This document shows positions 4,216 through 5,409 of a stretch of DNA of 5,409 nt, one piece after another. Positions within the stretch are counted from its first letter, which is position 1. Each line of letters starts with the position of its first letter. The DNA comes from Pseudomonadota bacterium (GTDB lineage: Bacteria; Desulfobacterota; DSM-4660; Desulfatiglandales; B25-G16), in the NCBI GenBank assembly GCA_030633645.1, contig DAOVRY010000086.1, positions 1 to 5,409 on the forward strand, written 5' to 3'. Position numbers and translations under genes: made by a program. The notes below the pieces were generated by a model that was given only the letters and a program-made list of their open reading frames with translations, made no database searches and was not told the origin of the DNA.

Positions 4216-4998
4216 ATGTTACGAGGACTCTGGTCCGCAGCAACCGGAATGGCTGCCCAGCAAATGACGATCGATGTCATTGCCAATAATTTGGCCAATG
4301 TGGGTACCGTGGGTTTCAAAAAGAGTAGGTCCGATTTTCAGGACCTCATGTATCAGACCATAAAACAGGCTGGATCAATAACATCGGCTGGCACTCAGAT
4401 TCCTACTGGCATACACATTGGTATGGGAACCATGCCTGTTGGCGTTCAGAAGATGTTTATGCAGGGAGATTTTAAGGAGACAAAAAATGAACTAGATCTG
4501 GCAATTGAGGGGAAGGGGTTCTTTAAGGTGCTGAGCAATGAAGAGGAGCTCTACACAAGGGCAGGCAATTTCAAACTGGATAGCGATGGGAACATGGTTA
4601 CGTCAAATGGCGACAGATTGCAACCGGATATGACAATCCCATCAGATACAGTCTCTATTGGCATTGACAAAACCGGAACACTAACCGTGTTTGACCATGA
4701 AGGGACAGGAACCTCCCTTGGAGTTATTGAAGTATACACCTTTCCTAACTCGCCTGGGCTCTTTAGTGTGGGACACAATTTGTATAGGTCTACTGATGCA
4801 TCAGGTGAGGGTATCTCTGGTACAGCAGGTTCAGATGGTGTAGGAACAATCGCCCAGGGATTTCTCGAGATGTCTAATGTAGATGTGGTCGAAGAGATGG
4901 TTGCTATGATCATGGCACAGAGGGCCTATGAGACAAATAGCAAGGCCATACAAACAGCAGATGCCATGTTGCAGATAGCCAATAATATCAAGAGGTAG
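4216..4998 (+). CDS. flgG: Flagellar basal-body distal rod protein FlgG
   Basis: A 260-residue protein of the usual FlgG length. The N-terminus MLRGLWSAATGMAAQQ and the rod motif DVIANNLANVGTVGFKK (residues 20-36) are near consensus. Residues 41-84 (from FQDLMYQTIKQAG through QIPTGIHIGMGTMPV to KMFMQG) form the FlgG-specific segment that stiffens the distal rod and distinguishes it from the hook protein FlgE. ELDLAIEGKGFFKV, 'LYTRAGNFKLDSDGNMVTSNG' in pieces, and the C-terminal block at 215-260 (GFLEMSNVDVVEEMVAMIMA, QRAYETNSKAIQTADAMLQ) complete the match. FlgG builds the distal rod passing through the P and L rings. The ATG has a strong AGGAG (4205-4209) with a 6-nt spacer, 18 bp after the flgF stop, so both share the sigma-54 promoter upstream of flgF. 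No oddities were seen; identification is very secure. Confidence 0.97.
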   Translation: MLRGLWSAATGMAAQQMTIDVIANNLANVGTVGFKKSRSDFQDLMYQTIKQAGSITSAGTQIPTGIHIGMGTMPVGVQKMFMQGDFKETKNELDLAIEGKGFFKVLSNEEELYTRAGNFKLDSDGNMVTSNGDRLQPDMTIPSDTVSIGIDKTGTLTVFDHEGTGTSLGVIEVYTFPNSPGLFSVGHNLYRSTDASGEGISGTAGSDGVGTIAQGFLEMSNVDVVEEMVAMIMAQRAYETNSKAIQTADAMLQIANNIKR

Positions 4999-5002
4999 TA
5001 CC

Positions 5003-5409
5003 ATGAGGAAGGCAGTACCGATCATGATTCTTTTGACATGTCTTTTTGGCATTTGTTTATCGGTTGGGGCAACGGGAATTGATGAAAATAAAACCAGAGC
5101 AATAGCCAGCCGAGGGTATCAATCGATTCCAGAGGCCACATTCCGTGAAATCTTTGTGGAATATCTCTGCCGCCGTCTGGGAAAAGACAAATCTGACATA
5201 ATAGTGTCCAGGTTCAAGGTTATTGGCAATAGCCCTCATCCTCAAGGAGAGATGCGGTTTCAGGTGTTTCAAAAGGATAAAAGAAGACTTGCAGGATTTG
5301 TAAGATTGGTCGCTCTTTGCAGTGTAAACGGGGTGGTAAAAAGTCAGGTTAAGCTCTCCGGTTGGGTTGACATCTTTGAATCTGTGGTTTGCACTGGTAG
5401 AAATGTCAA
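5003..5409 (+). CDS. flgA: Flagellar P-ring assembly chaperone FlgA, N-terminal part
   Basis: This reading frame starts at ATG 5003 and runs off the window end; 135 codons are visible. The N-terminus is a Sec signal peptide: MRK, a hydrophobic core (residues 5-20) and a likely cleavage near VGA-TG (23-24), so the protein acts in the periplasm. What follows fits FlgA: a helical stretch (AIASRGYQSIPEATFREIF), then beta-rich segments, then RLAGFVRLVALCSVNGVV and SGWVDIFESVVCTGRNV, matching the 'v.v.v...V...v.V...v.v...VVva.r.v.rG' entry into the SAF domain. FlgA helps FlgI subunits assemble into the P ring around the rod. The signal-peptide cysteines do not form a lipobox. Mature Cys56, Cys106 and Cys130 could allow a disulfide. 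AGAGG (4991-4995), overlapping the end of flgG, lies 7 nt upstream, and the start is 4 bp after the flgG stop, so it is the same operon. flgH and flgI would be expected next. Confidence 0.87.
   Translation, partial: MRKAVPIMILLTCLFGICLSVGATGIDENKTRAIASRGYQSIPEATFREIFVEYLCRRLGKDKSDIIVSRFKVIGNSPHPQGEMRFQVFQKDKRRLAGFVRLVALCSVNGVVKSQVKLSGWVDIFESVVCTGRNV

Noticed and set aside
5042..5059. FlgA as a lipoprotein, because of Cys18 in LFGIC
   Set aside because: The residue before the cysteine is Ile, and a lipobox needs a small residue there. A normal signal peptidase I site near VGA fits better.

Overview
The window is a nearly gap-free run of flagellar genes, all on the + strand. It lies in what looks like a large flagellar/chemotaxis cluster of a Gram-negative bacterium. 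An outer membrane is implied by flgA, which encodes the periplasmic chaperone for the P ring. The gene order, the mid-range base composition (judged by eye) and the sigma-54 promoter fit a Desulfobacterota-type (former Deltaproteobacteria) genome. That assignment is inference; no taxonomic marker is present.

Layout: (1) 1-125, the last 40 codons of the flagellar sigma factor FliA (sigma-28); (2) 128-700, a FliL-like single-pass membrane protein; (3) 701-873, a gap with weak hairpins and a possible sigma-28 promoter; (4) 874-2764, a tight three-gene unit: a small charged hypothetical, a membrane-anchored coiled-coil/HTH protein (DUF2802/SwrB-like) and a protein ending in a FliK-type hook-length-control domain; (5) 2790-3027, an apparent MITE-like inverted-repeat element with a probable 8-bp target duplication; (6) 3038-3316, a stand-alone FlhB C-terminal-domain protein (FlhX/YlqH type); (7) 3317-3510, a leader region with a well-matched sigma-54 promoter; (8) 3511 to the window end, flgF, flgG and the 5' part of flgA, which encode the rod and the P-ring chaperone.

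Together the genes cover late-gene transcription (FliA), stator or basal-body support (FliL), control of the export apparatus (SwrB-like, FliK-like and FlhX proteins) and the sigma-54-driven class of rod/ring genes (flgF-flgG-flgA, probably continuing into flgH/flgI beyond the window).

The most interesting new signal is the roughly 222-bp palindromic element inserted between the FliK-like gene and flhX. Removing it with one copy of the duplication would restore a gap of only 43 bp. It also supplies an upstream in-frame ATG that could add 20 element-derived residues to FlhX. A second point is the side-by-side placement of a FliK-domain protein and a detached FlhB switch domain, the two partners of the export specificity switch.
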